Source of the DNA: Ophioderma brevispina
Taxonomy: Eukaryota; Echinodermata; Ophiuroidea; Amphilepidida; Ophiodermatidae
Assembly: GCA_023653785.1 (NCBI GenBank)
Contig: JAMKCH010051690.1
Span: 62,001-126,000 of the forward strand
Direction: 5' to 3'
Length of the DNA stretch: 64,000 bases
Positions 13,330 to 24,639 of this stretch are shown one piece after another. How positions within the stretch are numbered: position 1 is the stretch's first letter; each line of letters starts with the position of its first letter. The notes under the pieces were generated by a model. It ran no database searches. It was not told the DNA's origin and saw nothing but the letters and a program-made list of their open reading frames with translations. The translations under genes were made by a program, and so were the position numbers.

Positions 13330-13610
13330 TAGGCCCGTACGCGGGGGGGAGGGGGGGGGGGGGTACCCAAATTCGAAGAAAAGGGGCCAAAGGTCACTTT
13401 TACTTGAAAATTTTGATAAAAAGTCCAAACTTTAGCGAAATGTTGACCCCAAAGTCCACCTTTTGGTTGAAAAAATGTTCAAAAAAGTCCAAAGAGACGT
13501 GACCATTTTAGGGGGTTAGGTCCACTTTTAACCCAAAAAAGGTCACTTTTTTGAAGTCCCGGACCTCACCCCCCCCCCAAAACAAAAACAAAACATGGGT
13601 ACGGGCCCTG
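13330..13610. mobile_element. hAT-like MITE with 8-bp target site duplication
   Basis: The 281-bp segment begins TAGGCCCGTAC and ends GTACGGGCCCTG, which are inverted copies of each other. It is flanked on both sides by the same octamer TATAATCA (13322-13329 and 13611-13618). Eight-bp duplications with short terminal inverted repeats are the hallmark of the hAT superfamily. No transposase frame is present, so it is non-autonomous. Poly-G (from 13341) and poly-C (near 13570) runs sit just inside the two ends as a subterminal inverted pair. Confidence 0.8.
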
Positions 13611-13612
13611 TA

Positions 13613-14510
13613 TAATCACAAGGAATAAGAAGATACAGATTAAAAATCCATTTTTCGGAAATATTTTGAACTGGATTGTTTAATTATAAAATTAAGAAAG
13701 ATTAGAATTAAGAAATTTAATTAAGGAATATATTCTTTTACTCAAAGAAATAAATGACAACCCTTATTAAAAAAATATACATCCAAAACGCAGTTCCTAA
13801 CCAAACAATCCGCAATAAAAATCATAGCATAAAAAAGACAGAAAGAGACAGACGATTTTTTTGGAAAATAATTCATACTAATGCTTGTGTTTAAGTTCGT
13901 GCGTAAACCCGTGCATACAGTTGCCTTGTGGACTTCAACTTTCTTTTACTCTAACCAGGAAATTGATCGACTTATTTGGTTACTCTGTTGATGGTTCAAT
14001 CAGATTCATTATCGTGATACAAGTGACTAGGATTAATCACATTGACGGATTATTCCATCGTCACTGAATTCCATGTAATTCCTCACAACAAAACGCGTAC
14101 AGCAAACCTGAACTTCAATTTATATCAATCGTTAATTTAGCACAAAAGTCCGTTTGTCGGTATCTCGCATTACACTGCACAAGAAGTCAAGCTAATCACA
14201 CTATGTAACATACCATGAATGCCAGCAATGCTCGTATAACAGGTGGCCTATTAAGACCTTGGTATTTCTCCCAGGGGTAAGAAAGATTTGATGTAAATCA
14301 TTGGTCGTCGTTCATTGGATCTACTGCAGTGATACAACGTTCGCACGAAGAGAGTGCCAAAACCGACCTTACCAGTTAGAGGGCGCTAATCAAATTTTTT
14401 CTCTCTTGTCCGGATTTTTGAAATCGTCCTATTATAGGCACCGGTTCTTGTATAACGGCGATTTTCACGGTATTATGTACCCTAATTGTACATTTACCAT
14501 ATTGTAATAG
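13613..14510. other. Non-coding, no gene seen
   Basis: AT-rich sequence leading to the acceptor of HYR cassette 3. Nothing recognised. Confidence 0.4.
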
Positions 14511-14828
14511 TGGATACCACACCACCAGTAATTGAATATTGCCCAGACGACATTACTGAAACGTTGGAGGTAGCTGATAGAGGGGAGGTTCGGAAGTAGT
14601 AAGGATGGGGGGGGGGGGGGGGGGGCCTCTTCCTTCTGTTTTTCCCCTATGCAAAACAGTTGCATGGACTGAACCGAAGCTTCAGATCTTTCCGGGGAAG
14701 TCACACCCATCCTCAAAGTCGCGAATACCGACGCATTTCCCGTCTATGCAGAATCTACAGTGAAATATTTGCATGGATAAGTCGGCAACGAAGGCGTTGC
14801 GAATTTCTTTGTTTGTGTTTTGATATAG
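14511..14828 (+). pseudogene. Broken HYR exon with about 66-bp poly-G insertion (cassette 3)
   Basis: It follows an AG acceptor and starts VDTTPPVIEYCPDDITE, a clean HYR opening. After TLEVADRGEV the frame runs into TAG TAA and a run of about 18 G. The domain resumes at VAWTEP near 14662. The later part needs further frame changes, but its end CEF..CFDIG and a GGTAAAAC donor are recognisable. Total length is 318 nt, about 66 more than a normal cassette, matching the size of the interruption. Its opening and closing parts resemble the intact cassette at 61073-61333. The exon cannot code as it stands. Confidence 0.75.
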
Positions 14829-15119
14829 GTAAAACGTTTGCCTTAAACTGAACGGGTTTATGCCAAAGTTTTTGTAATGGTGGGTTCATACGTTATCGGC
14901 CGACCGGGCACGTTATCTTTAGCACATAACGCGAATGTTTAATGCTTCAGCGCGCGAACATCTTGACGCCTGCAGATAAAGTATGGACCTCCATGATCTT
15001 ATTGTCAATACATATTTAAGCTTACAATTTGCTGACTAATCATTTCTTTAAAATCTTTAACATATTCTTGCCCCTATTTCAATACATAATAGCAAATCTC
15101 ATGATATTTTTTATCAATA

Positions 15120-15366
15120 TTGACTCAAACCCTCCAATATCTAAATTGTCCATGAGTATCCACACCACAGCAGAGATTGGAACACCAGGACGAGCAGTAT
15201 GGTGGTCAACGCCATTTGCTACCGATTACTCAGGCACCGTTATTACAAGTTCTTCTCATAAACCAGACAAATGTCTTTCCTGTTGGATCAAATGATTTTG
15301 TTTAACCAATTTGAGATGATTCTTCGAACCAAGCTGAATGCAACTTTACTGTGCATGTAGAAACTG
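15120..15366 (+). pseudogene. Broken HYR exon lacking an acceptor (cassette 4)
   Basis: The first two-thirds read as a good HYR domain (DSNPPIS, AEIGTPGRAVWWSTPFA, DYSGTVITSSSH). A one-base shift near 15262 is then needed to reach VFPVGSND. An in-frame TAA follows, and the end AECNFTVHVETG is intact. The base pair before the exon is TA rather than AG, and the donor context (GGTTTGAT) is weak. It is probably no longer spliced. It resembles the damaged cassette at 57896-58153. Confidence 0.75.
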
Positions 15367-15599
15367 GTTTGATCATTAAGAAAAAAAGACAAAAATTACA
15401 TTTCCTTAAAGAGATTATTATAAAAAACGACAAAATGAATGTCCAAAGTTCAGAACATGTAATAAACCGATCAATTAAAATTAATACTATGATTCTGATC
15501 ATTTCCTGACATTTGTTTCCGCCTCATTGTAAATAATTTGCTCACCCATTAGCTTTCATCAGAAACTTTTCAATGGCAATTGACTATTCCATAGAAAGG

Positions 15600-15880
15600 A
15601 CAAAAGTACGCCCGTACCCCTCTAGATTTTTAAAATTGATACTTTTTGGCATGGTTGTAAGCTTTTTATATACATTAACCCCTCACCTAAATTTTAAGCC
15701 AAGCCCAAATTAGCGCGCGCATGGTAAACAGAACGATTTTATAATTAATGTCGCTGGGCGACATTAATTAGCAGATACGACGCGGAAATGGCGTGTAACC
15801 CAAGAAACACACACCGAATTGATTCTCACGGCATGCGCCCTGTTTACCAGTGTGTGACTTTACGTTTTAATATCAATGGG
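15600..15880 (+). mobile_element. Fragment of TTAA MITE family B
   Basis: It matches the other family B copies in order: GCATGGTTGTAAGCTTTTTATATAC, CCCTCACC, GGTAAACA, GAACGATTTTATAATT, a palindrome, and AAATGGCGT. The palindrome at 15742-15770 has a 13-bp stem around a 3-nt loop (core GTCGC/GCGAC). Terminal repeats were not found at this copy. Confidence 0.65.
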
Positions 15881-16765
15881 TACATTAATTAAAAATAGCC
15901 ATCTATATTAAATGAACCGTAAAACGCTCAATTCCAAAGTTGAGATGAATCGGATTTTCATTTTGATGCAGTAAACTTTAATGTCTTGTGTAGTATAGCA
16001 GTGCCATAGGATAATGTGTATACACAACAATTTCTGGATCCATAATTTTTGTTAATTTATTGGACACTATTAATATCCTTCTGATTTTGGTAATTTTGAT
16101 GGTTTGAAGTGTTTTTAGGATTTATTCAACTGTAAGCTGATCCGGGGCCGCGTGTAGCCATGACTGACGCTCCTAAACTTGGTCCCATGTATGATACTTG
16201 GGCGGATTGGGAAAGTCAGGGGTTTACACCTACTCTTTTTCGGCACTGACTGCGATGTAATGTACAGTTGTTACTCTCTGTACACGGGACCGACGGCTTA
16301 ACGGCCCCTCCGAAGGACGAGATGCTTTCATGATTCATTTGCCCAATTCCAAGTGAACCGTGATGAAGAAGAGCGGTATTTTGTATTTAATCAATAGCTC
16401 GTATACAGATTAAATCCAAAATTGAGCACCCGAATAAATTTGTCAATCGCGTCATGGAGTAATGCGTACTTGTAGTTACAGTGGCGTAACCATTTTCATA
16501 TCAAAAGGCAAAACAATATATTTTGTTGGGGCATCACACGTTTCTTAAGGAAACACATTTTACAATGGTGAACACGGTAAATGTTAATACTATCAATTTA
16601 TTAGTTTTTCTGATCTTGTTTGGGGGAAGGAGGGGCAAAGATTTTGATTGTGACTCAAATGCCCTGCCGCTAGTTACGCCACTGACTACATAAGGTCGTC
16701 GTACTTTCTTTTGCTGCGATAGTGAATTTGTTGAATATCATAACCCCTGGCACGAATCCGACAGA
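15881..16765. other. Non-coding, possible dispersed repeat near 16150-16400
   Basis: The stretch with GACGGCTTAACGGCCCCTCC and GATGCTTTCATGATT has the look of a dispersed repeat consensus. I see no second copy in this window and no gene. Confidence 0.35.
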
Positions 16766-16872
16766 CCAAAAAAAAAAAAAACAAAAAAACACACACAACA
16801 AACCACACACCATCACACAGCACACACCCCTCCCCCCAACACACACCACACACACCACACACACCCCCCTGA
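16766..16872. repeat. A/C-rich simple sequence
   Basis: Poly-A followed by irregular CACACC and ACACAC tracts. Frames through it are compositional. Confidence 0.85.
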
Positions 16873-16944
16873 CACATCTTAACCGTTTCATTTCCAAACT
16901 TAATACTGTTCTAATTCTAATTTTCCTCTATTTATTTACACTAG

Positions 16945-17199
16945 TGATACCACGCACCTGTATAAACGCTGGTGTCCCTCTGATAAGCGAGACAAATTGA
17001 GCTCGTTACACATGGGTAAAGTGTGTCCGGACAGAGCCACAAGCGTTCGCGACCTCTCAGGAAGGCAATGTGTCATTGGTGTCACAAAGCCATTTTGCCG
17101 GTGATTACTTTACGGTGGGCCAAACAGACGTCATTCATACGTTTATTGATGGAAATGACAATAGAGCATCGTGCAATTTTAGCATAATATTAACTTCTG
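16945..17199 (+). pseudogene. HYR exon with damaged 5' half (cassette 5)
   Basis: The 3' two-thirds are an intact HYR domain: EGNVSLVSQSHFAGDYF, TVGQTDVIHTFIDG, ASCNFSII, ending in TSG at a good GTGAGG donor. The 5' part retains an acceptor (ACTAG) and DTT, but the CP motif is in another frame and a TGA lies before the join, so at least two indels separate the halves. Total length is 255 nt. The central phrase NVSLVSQSHF is shared with HVSLVSQSHF of the intact cassette at 60541-60792, marking the two as close paralogues. A small number of base errors could account for the damage. Confidence 0.75.
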
Positions 17200-17634
17200 G
17201 TGAGGATTGCAATTCTCATAAATTAAAGTGCTTGGCACCAGAAAAGGGTGTTTTGTTTTTTGGGTGTTTTGGTAGGGTAGAAATGGCAGGGTAGAAAGGG
17301 GTGGCGATCACCCTTTCGATAATCGAGGGTTAATCGTACTACTTTTAGAGTTTATATCTATATCTCATTTATTGATTATGTTTTGGCCATTCCAAAAGTA
17401 ATAGGCCTAATTTCTGATCTGAAAAGTAAAATAAATTTCGTGTTATACTTTTGTAAAAACATGTAAGACAATATATTGTGCACTAGGCTCCTCTTCATGT
17501 GGCTTTAGGTTATTTCAGGTCTAAGCCGGGGTCTTGAGGTGTTCATAAAACATACATATTAACAACATTATTAATGTCAATGAAACTTGTTTTCTTCTTT
17601 ATTTTACTAATCTATCTCCAAATTGCATCTGTAG
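17200..17634. other. Probable intron between HYR cassettes 5 and 6
   Basis: It starts GTGAGG and ends in a T/C-rich tract with AG at 17633-17634. No other feature was seen. Confidence 0.6.
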
Positions 17635-17886
17635 TTGATACAAAGGCTCCTGCAATTCAAGATTGTCCAATGGACGACGTTTTAACAATCGAAGTGGGGT
17701 CGTTTGGATCTGCTGTTACTTGGGCAGAACCATCTGCAGTTGATGCATCCGGCAATGTCACCATGTTACTTAAAACACATTCTTCAGGAGACTGGTTTAC
17801 ATTGGGTGCAACTAGTGTCACATATGTTTTTGTCGACCCCTCTAGCAACATTGCTACTTGCATTTTCCACATCAAAATCGATAACG
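17635..17886 (+). CDS. HYR-domain exon, intact (cassette 6)
   Basis: This 252-nt exon encodes one complete HYR module of 84 codons, extracellular in all known contexts. The acceptor CATCTGTAG precedes it and the donor GGTTAG follows; both splits fall after the first codon base (phase 1). Diagnostic positions are VDTKAPAIQDCP at the start, VTWAEPSAVDASGNVTM in the middle (conserved W, EP, D, SGN, and an N-glycosylation sequon NVT), then WFTLGATSVTYVFVD and IATCIFHIKI near the end. The two family cysteines are present. An ATG upstream (17574) gives an apparent signal peptide, but that is intronic pyrimidine tract. It is separated by a 165-bp intron from the next cassette. Confidence 0.92.
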
Positions 17887-18051
17887 GTTAGTGTCGTTAA
17901 CACTACTAGCATTATTAACTCTTTCAAACTGGGTAGAAATCTTTTGCTATTAAAGTAATGATGTTGGGTTTGGTATATCAAAACGAATTGTACATGAAAT
18001 AATCCTCTTTCAAATAGTTCCAATTCATATCGTTAAACATCTATATTTTAG

Positions 18052-18300
18052 TGGACTCGCAGCCTCCGAAGATACTGATATGTCCTCACGATATATATAC
18101 TCAAGTAGAATTCCCAGCAAATGAAAAATCCGTGACTTGGATCGAACCTTCAGCATTTGATCTGTCTGGAGATGTTATGTGCAATTCTACCCATGCATCG
18201 GGCCAGCTGTTCCCAGTTGGTTTGACTCCGGTTTCCCACACATTCACAGATGCCTCCAATAATAGCGCCGATTGCACATTTCTAGTCAAAATTGATCAAG
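18052..18300 (+). CDS. HYR-domain exon, intact (cassette 7)
   Basis: A 249-nt exon with phase 1 at both ends, between acceptor TATATTTTAG and donor GGTGATG. It encodes a full HYR module: QPPKILICPHDI, VTWIEPSAFDLSGD, FPVGLTPVSHTFTD, then ADCTFLVKIDQG. Conserved W, EP, D.SG and the NCP/CxF cysteine pair are present, and NNS near the end is a likely N-glycosylation site. Being symmetrical, it can be skipped without frame loss. With its neighbours it would form a rod of tandem modules in the ectodomain of the same protein that ends in the transmembrane exon at about 30.1 kb. Confidence 0.92.
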
Positions 18301-18389
18301 GTGATGCACTTCCATAATAACCTCTTTTAAGGAATATATTCTTAAAACAATTTTATAGGTCTTCTTTGATCAGAGCTGTAATGATTAAC

Positions 18390-18470
18390 AACTGCAGCAG
18401 CAGTAGCAACAGCAATAGCAGCAGCAAAACAACAGAACAATAATAATAATAATAATAAAAACAATAACCA
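18390..18470. repeat. CAG/CAA then AAT microsatellite in an intron
   Basis: Irregular AGCAGCAGTAGCAACAGC is followed by AATAATAATAAT. It lies inside the 309-bp intron between HYR cassettes 7 and 8. Confidence 0.85.
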
Positions 18471-18609
18471 AAAAAGGCATGAAAAGAAGGGGAGGAAAAG
18501 CAGCAGAATACATTGCATGGGTAAATATACTTTTATTTTTAGGATATCAGTGAATTAATAAATTGATGGATTCATTCATTTGTCCATATTTGTCCAATTG
18601 TTTCAACAG

Positions 18610-18858
18610 TTCGCCCGATGCTGCCAAGTATCTCAAATTGTCCAGATGACAAACACTTGTCAGTAGAAGTCGGAAAACCTGAAGTCCCTGTGTCCTGGAA
18701 TGAACCTTGGGTTTCAAATAGCCAGGCCTTCTCTGTTATTCACTCTACGCACAGGTCGGGTAGTTCCTTCCCGGTTGGTATGACTCCAGTTTCGTTTACA
18801 TTTCTTGACATCTCAAATAACAGTGTCACCTGCGACTTCCCTGTGACAATTTCCGAAG
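18610..18858 (+). CDS. HYR-domain exon, intact (cassette 8)
   Basis: A 249-nt phase 1-1 exon after acceptor TTTCAACAG and before donor GGTAAG. It reads RPMLPSISNCPDDKH, VPVSWNEPWVSN, SFPVGMTPVSFTFLD, then VTCDFPVTISEG. The usual SGN turn is replaced by NSQAFS, so this is a divergent member, but W, EP, FPVG and both cysteines are kept. Reading past the donor is open for a further 40 codons to TAA near 18977. The strong donor and the constant cassette length make splicing at 18858 far more likely than a terminal exon. Confidence 0.9.
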
Positions 18859-20026
18859 GTAAGATTTTTGCAAAAATTCGTTTCCTATTGCGCTTCCTTC
18901 CAGAACCTGAAAGAGAAATCAACATCTTGGTGGACCTCTTTCTCTGGCAACGATATACGGTTGGACTTGTTTATTAATTAAAGGCGTTACCTGCACATAT
19001 CGCAAACAATACCGCTCTCATCCTTACTTTAACGGTTCTAAACGTCGAAACTCAAAGGTCCTATACCCATTTTAGACCTTCGCCAAAATTGTTTTCCACA
19101 TAGGAACGATTTATGGAGCACTTTGCGCATGAGAGACATCCCAGCTATGTCTGCATTACAGTAATGAAATCAATAATTTGACCTTTTACTTTATAATTGT
19201 TCAAAGATATTTTGACCTTTTTCTTTATAATTAATTGCTTAAATGACACATCTCTGTCGGAATCTCTTTTTAATTCTTAATATCATGAAGTGAGAATATC
19301 TGGGGGTTTCAAAAAACATATGACATCTATTATTAGAGGTAAAGGTAAACATGTTTATGCTGCTGTTTCTAAAAATATTTTTGTTTAATAATGATCTTTA
19401 TCAGCCAGGAAATGAAAATATAATTGATAATGAAATAATAAAATATTCACACCTTTTTTCATTATTCTCCATGCAGAGAGAGGAAGTGAGTGAGAGAGAG
19501 AGAGAGAGAGAGAGAGGGGGAGAGAGAGAGAGAGAGCGAACACGGGGAAAGCGAGGGAGACAATTGAGTCGAAGATTTATTACAAGTTTAAAGGTGCAAG
19601 GAGAGATTTCAAGTTATCCATATTTTCTGTTCCATGTAGTGCTTTCATATAGATTAGACACGCACTAGATTCCCTACATTTTATTTGGCTAAGAAGAAAT
19701 AACTTAAAATGAAAACAAAAGGTGATTTGCATATGGTTATATTTCAATAGAAAACAGCTGAATTTCGTATTTGCTCCTATAGGAAATTAGAAATTGTACA
19801 ATTTTTGTACCAAAGAAACAGTTATCAGCTTAATCCTTTCAGATGGGGATATTTTTGATAGAAAGCTTTAGACCCGTGCAAAAATAAGAATGTTCACGTT
19901 TTTTAGGGACACCTGTTTATGAAATATCTCGTTGCACCGTATATTGACCCGACTACTATATATATAACTAGAATCAATGGTATTTTAGAACTATAAAAAC
20001 GAAATAGATAAACATTTTATTTGCAG
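18859..20026. other. Probable intron with GA microsatellite
   Basis: It contains a (GA)n tract at about 19487-19545 and a pyrimidine-rich acceptor TTTATTTGCAG at its 3' end. No exon was seen inside. Confidence 0.55.
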
Positions 20027-20278
20027 TTGATACAACACCGCCTACAGTTATTAACTGCCCAGATAATATAGAAACCAATATCGAACTTGGATCGATCGGA
20101 TCTATTGTTTACTGGGAGGAACCAAAAGCCCAGGACATTTCAGGGAATGTGACTTTATTAGTAACCACTCATGTTCCTGGAACCTACTTCTCCGTTGGAA
20201 CTACCTTTGTGAACTACGTCTACAGAGACAATGCTAACAATATTGCATCTTGTACATTTTCTGTCACGGGTTTAACAG
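20027..20278 (+). CDS. HYR-domain exon, intact (cassette 9)
   Basis: A 252-nt phase 1-1 exon between TTATTTGCAG and GGTAATAT. The module starts with the textbook HYR opening VDTTPPTVINCPDNI, continues IELGSIGSIVYWEEPKA, DISGNVTLLV, YFSVGTTFVNYVYRD, and ends IASCTFSVTGLTG. All family landmarks are present, with an N-linked site in SGNVT. An intron of only 209 bp separates it from the next cassette, so the two form a compact pair. Confidence 0.92.
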
Positions 20279-20487
20279 GTAATATATTTGCATTAAAAAG
20301 TAACACGGTAACAGAATATCCTCTTTTCCAATAGCGTAATTATTTGAAATTTTAAGACCTAAATTCGTGTTCAAAATATAACTTAGACAAGTTTTGGGCC
20401 ACATAGACGATCAACCAACATAGTCATGAAAGGCGTGACGTTCCTTGGTCACAAAAGCTAATATCAATTTCTGTTTATATGTTGCAG

Positions 20488-20742
20488 TGGATACAATACC
20501 CCCTGTGATCTACAACTGTCCTTCAGGCATCTCTTCATCTATTCAACCAGGGAAGCATGGTACGAGAGTTACCTGGCTAGAGCCATTTGCCACTGATCTG
20601 TCAGGAGATACAGTTGCTGTATCTAAGACGTACAAACCCCTCGACCTGTTCCAGCCTGGATCCACGTCAGTAGTGTACACATTTCAAGACAAGCATGACA
20701 ATCGTGCTGTGTGCAATTTTACTGTAGATGTCACTGCGGAGG
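20488..20742 (+). CDS. HYR-domain exon, intact (cassette 10)
   Basis: A 255-nt phase 1-1 exon after acceptor ATATGTTGCAG and before donor GGTATT. It reads VDTIPPVIYNCPSGI, TRVTWLEPFATDLSGD, LFQPGSTSVVYTFQD, AVCNFTVDVTAEG. Both cysteines, W, EP and D.SG are present. It is the last HYR exon I can find before the transmembrane exon of this locus, about 9.4 kb downstream. Additional exons in that gap may have escaped notice. Confidence 0.92.
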
Positions 20743-21293
20743 GTATTTGTACTGCGTTACTTTTTCTGTAATATGACTGAGCTGGTATGGTAACGCAATC
20801 GAAATTTCATTATGCTGCATTGTATAATTTTTTTTGTTTTAAAATTATCTAAACAAATATTTGCATATAAACACAAAACCTGCAAAAATTCAAAGAAATT
20901 CCAACAATGGAAAAAGTAAAGTGACTGCAAAATTCAATTGTATCAGTGACAGGAGGAGATTTTTTTTAATATACAAATTTGATCGGTTGTAGACCACCTA
21001 CCGAGAACGTTTCGAAGGTTTATTGGACAAACAAGCACGAAAGAAAACCGCAAAACTTGTTATTTTGAGCTTGCCTGCTATCAAAATTGTCCCTATAGGC
21101 TATAGGAAATCATGCTTTGAATTTCTGTCATGCACGACAGAAATGACTAAATCATCGTATTACATAAAGACGGCGTATTCGGCTTATTCATTTCAGATGT
21201 GATCTAATACATTGGTAAGCATTCCAAATATGCAAAGAAACCTGGGTTCGAAAAAAATTGAGGGCGCTTCTCTCTGGAAATGTCCTCATGTCT
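20743..21293. other. Non-coding, intronic
   Basis: No feature recognised; AT-rich. Confidence 0.45.
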
Positions 21294-21836
21294 CTTTAAA
21301 GAGACACTGGCACATTTGAAAAATAGTGCGCCCTCAAGATTGTTCAAAATCGATATTTTTGCATGGTTGTAAGGCTTTTATATACAAAAGCCCTCACCCG
21401 AAATGATTAAGACCAAATCAGCTTCCTTATGGGTAAACAAAACGATTTTATAATTTAACGTCGCCGGCGACGTTAAATTCAGCAGACGACGAAAATGGCG
21501 TTTAACATAAGAACACGACGCCGTATGAATGTTTCACACGCTATGCACAATGTTTGATCGTCTATAACTTTGTGGTTTTATATCGTGCCGAAAGAGTCAA
21601 AAATATTATGTAATATACACATGGTTGATGAAAGTATGGAAATACCTAAAGCTGGCTAAAAATTACCTGATGTCTTTATCCTCATGTCAGCCTATCTGTT
21701 TGGGGTAGGCCTATGTTATTTTATGTTGAAAATATATTCTCTGTTCTCCAATGCCTATAGGCCTTAGAATTATGATTTGAGGAGGCAAATTGAAGAAATT
21801 TATATTTTGTGAAAAAATTGTGCTCCAGTGCGATTA
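21294..21836 (+). mobile_element. TTAA MITE family B, nearly complete
   Basis: The left end TTTAAAGAGACACTGGCACA is mirrored by the right end TTGTGCTCCAGTGCGATTAA, giving imperfect terminal inverted repeats bounded by TTAA. The interior matches the copies at 15600 and 49831. It has a perfect 28-bp palindrome at 21452-21479 (core GTCGCCGGCGAC), two bases off the left third. No protein is encoded. TTAA target sites are typical of piggyBac and Kolobok transposons. Confidence 0.7.
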
Positions 21837-24180
21837 ACTCAAACTTATGTCTGCGTCAAGGAAGGCGAACCAGTGCGCAGTATCAAACTTGCATTCTTCT
21901 GCCCTTTTCCTGGTATTTACCTTATGCTCGGTTCTTTCCCCCTCTTTCCGTTATCTTCTTCCTATGTCTACCCACCTCTCATGCTTCTTTTTTTCCCCTC
22001 TCTCTAATACAATAGTGGGGGGGGACATGAGACATGGTATTGCGTTTATTATAAAGTATCTCGCTAACCCCCCCCCACCCCCCCCCCCCCACCCTCCGCG
22101 AAACAAAATAATGGGGTTCACGGCGAGCGCAGCGAGACCAGCGATTGTTTTTGTTAATAGTTTGTGATTTTAACAAAAATGGTTTAGCTATCGAACACAC
22201 ATTGATCATGCAAATATTTAGGGCCTATAAAATAATTGCAAATTAATAGGCACATATTTTGAAATTTGTGAGTGGCGTGTTTCACCTTATAATGTTTATA
22301 CACACAGGTATTGAAAGACGGTATTAAAGAAAATTATAGCTGATAGGTTCGGGTGGGTGGCTTGTAAAATACTTACATGTAAATTGTTAACGGGAGGAGT
22401 TCATGCATATTAAGCTGCGCGGGGGTGGGTAGGTGGGGGTACGGGGTGGGGGTGTCCCCGCCCCGCGCGAAGCCGCGGAAACCCTCCAATGTTCACTTTC
22501 CAAAACACATTTCTAATGCAAAATTTGATAGAAAAAACTTGAACTTAAAGATGGTTTTCAACTTTATAAATTCTCTAGGTATGATCAAACAGTCTTAAAA
22601 TTTAGTTGATGGGGTTAGGTTTTTGTTTGAATTAATCACATAAAAAGTGTTCATGAAGTAGTTCATATCTCAAGCGCCGCAAGGGTGGATGGAGCCCCTT
22701 ATCGCGCGGAACCCCTGCAATTTAACTTTCCAAAACATATTTGCTTATGCAAATTGTAGAAACAATTGAAAGTACAACTTTATCATTTGCTTCTTATAAA
22801 TCAACGGTCTTAAAAAATCGTGTTTGATCGATAGACTTTTTGAGATTTGCTACGATGGTGTGTAAACCGTTTCAAAACTTAAACGCCGCGGAAAAAATGA
22901 TCATCTTTTAAGGTGTTTTGTATAAGTTTAAATTTAGTATCCCTATTGAACCGGATGTTTTTTGACATAATAATAATACTCAGTTTTTACATACACATTC
23001 TGACATAATCGCTGAAAAAAGGAAGGCAAGATATGAACGTTTTTGTACAACCTTCCCTTTTTTCTGCCATTCCATTGAGTTCACACAGTAAACCATTCAT
23101 ATGGGTCAAGAATATCTTCCTTAAAAGTGGTTATGAGACACTGGTTATGTTAAAGTAATAACACAGCCATTCTATCAAACCCAAGAACCATATAAGGCCT
23201 TAATTTGGATAATTTTTTTAAATGGTAGGATCAGAGAAAGAAAACTCGCATGATTTCAATAGCGGCTTGATGGATCTCTTTCCATACAAAATATTGCACA
23301 AAATCAACTTTGATAGAATGAAACTTCATTGATCAATGCATGTTTTAAAACAAATTTGAAACAGAGTAAGTAGTTAGATAAGGTTTTTGCTTACAATATA
23401 CACAAATACCACACTGGTCTAAAGACACTGTAATATAACAATTTTTTAATCATTTTTGGAACAAACACTTTCCAACAGTGGCACACGTTACAACCGGTGG
23501 TCATATAAAGTGACAAATAAGTACTAATTAATTAATGAAATATTACAAGATATAAATTTAACATCTAGTACGACATTATAATTATAAACCAATTCGCACA
23601 TACGAACACAAACTCACCCACCATGATGCCACACACACACAACCCCGCACCTTGCACGCAGCTGTCGCATGTAAATGTATACATTAATACTTAAATACAC
23701 TCTCTCTCACATACACGCGCACACATAACACGTTTGTTCCACGCAAGTTTAATTAAAAATACTGGAAAAAAATATATTAACTATCCAATTAATGCCAACA
23801 GCAGCGTGCGGATATTGCCCTATTGTTTCAAACGGTTGGCACGTTCTGTCCATTGCACTCTTGCCTTGTCCACAAAGTCAAGATTCAAAACGTTTAAACC
23901 TAGTCTTGAGCTTGGCCAATGATGCAACGTACAATATGTTTGGGTTTGTCTCTAGAAGATTTCAATGAAGTTCCCAGGAATGTTCTTCAAAGTTATACCA
24001 GCATTCTAGCAATGGAAAAGTTGTGATATCTTTTATTTTCTTGTAGAATTTATGGAATTTTTAGGATTTGGAGTGCACCTCCAGGAGATCAGTAGTTAAT
24101 TTAGAAAACGGATTTGCGGCAATTCCGCATTTTCCGCCCACCGATATACACATGGTTATTTTCCCCATCAATCTGCGCCT
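21837..24180. other. Non-coding, with poly-C and CA-rich tracts
   Basis: It includes a poly-C stretch near 22066-22092 beside GCGAGCGCAGCGAG, and CA-rich sequence around 23600-23730. A degenerate phrase AACTTTCCAAAACA(C/T)ATTT occurs near 22495 and 22723, each preceded by CGCGGAA-like bases, so 22480-22900 is probably an old duplication. No exon was seen. Confidence 0.4.
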
Positions 24181-24588
24181 GAAAATTGCCGAATCCCTGA
24201 ATTACTTTACATAAAATATTCGCCTAGATATCATGGCCAGGACTTGCAACTAATATTATATTCAGTCATGATGAAGATAGATGAAAAAAAAAAAAAACGT
24301 ATTCCACTCTTTACTCTCTACCCGGCCATCTTACATTGCACAATCATATGAAGGAAAAGGAACAGTTTTATGATGAGTTGCGCTGAAAATTGCCGAATCC
24401 CTGTTAATTACGTAACTAAAATGATCCTTGCTAGAGCTATGTCAGGACATTGCAACATAATATTAATATTCAATCATGAAGATGAAAAAAAAAGTGTTCC
24501 ACTCTTTACTCTCTACCGGCATCTTTACTGTACAATCATATGAAGAAAAGGAAAACAGTTTTCTGATTTGAGTTGGCAGATGAATGGG
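24181..24588. repeat. Two-copy tandem duplication, unit about 204 bp
   Basis: GAAAATTGCCGAATCCCTG starts at 24181 and again at 24385. The following TTCCACTCTTTACTCTCTAC and ACAATCATATGAAG.AAAGG also recur at the same offset. Differences are mostly small indels. Confidence 0.8.
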
Positions 24589-24639
24589 ATATGCAAAGTA
24601 TCGGTGAAAACTGTTTAGGTGTTGGGGATTTAATGGCAT

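Noticed and set aside
16670..16897. Cys/Val-rich minus-strand frames
   Set aside because: Encoded by a CA-rich simple repeat.
17574..17634. ATG-led hydrophobic stretch directly before HYR cassette 6, resembling a signal peptide
   Set aside because: It coincides with the T-rich polypyrimidine tract, ends in a good AG acceptor, and the exon fits the constant cassette length only if it starts at 17635. An alternative first exon is possible but unsupported.
18859..18977. Read-through of HYR cassette 8 to a TAA as a secreted terminal exon
   Set aside because: The donor at 18858 is strong and the length up to it matches all other cassettes; the extension shows no domain.
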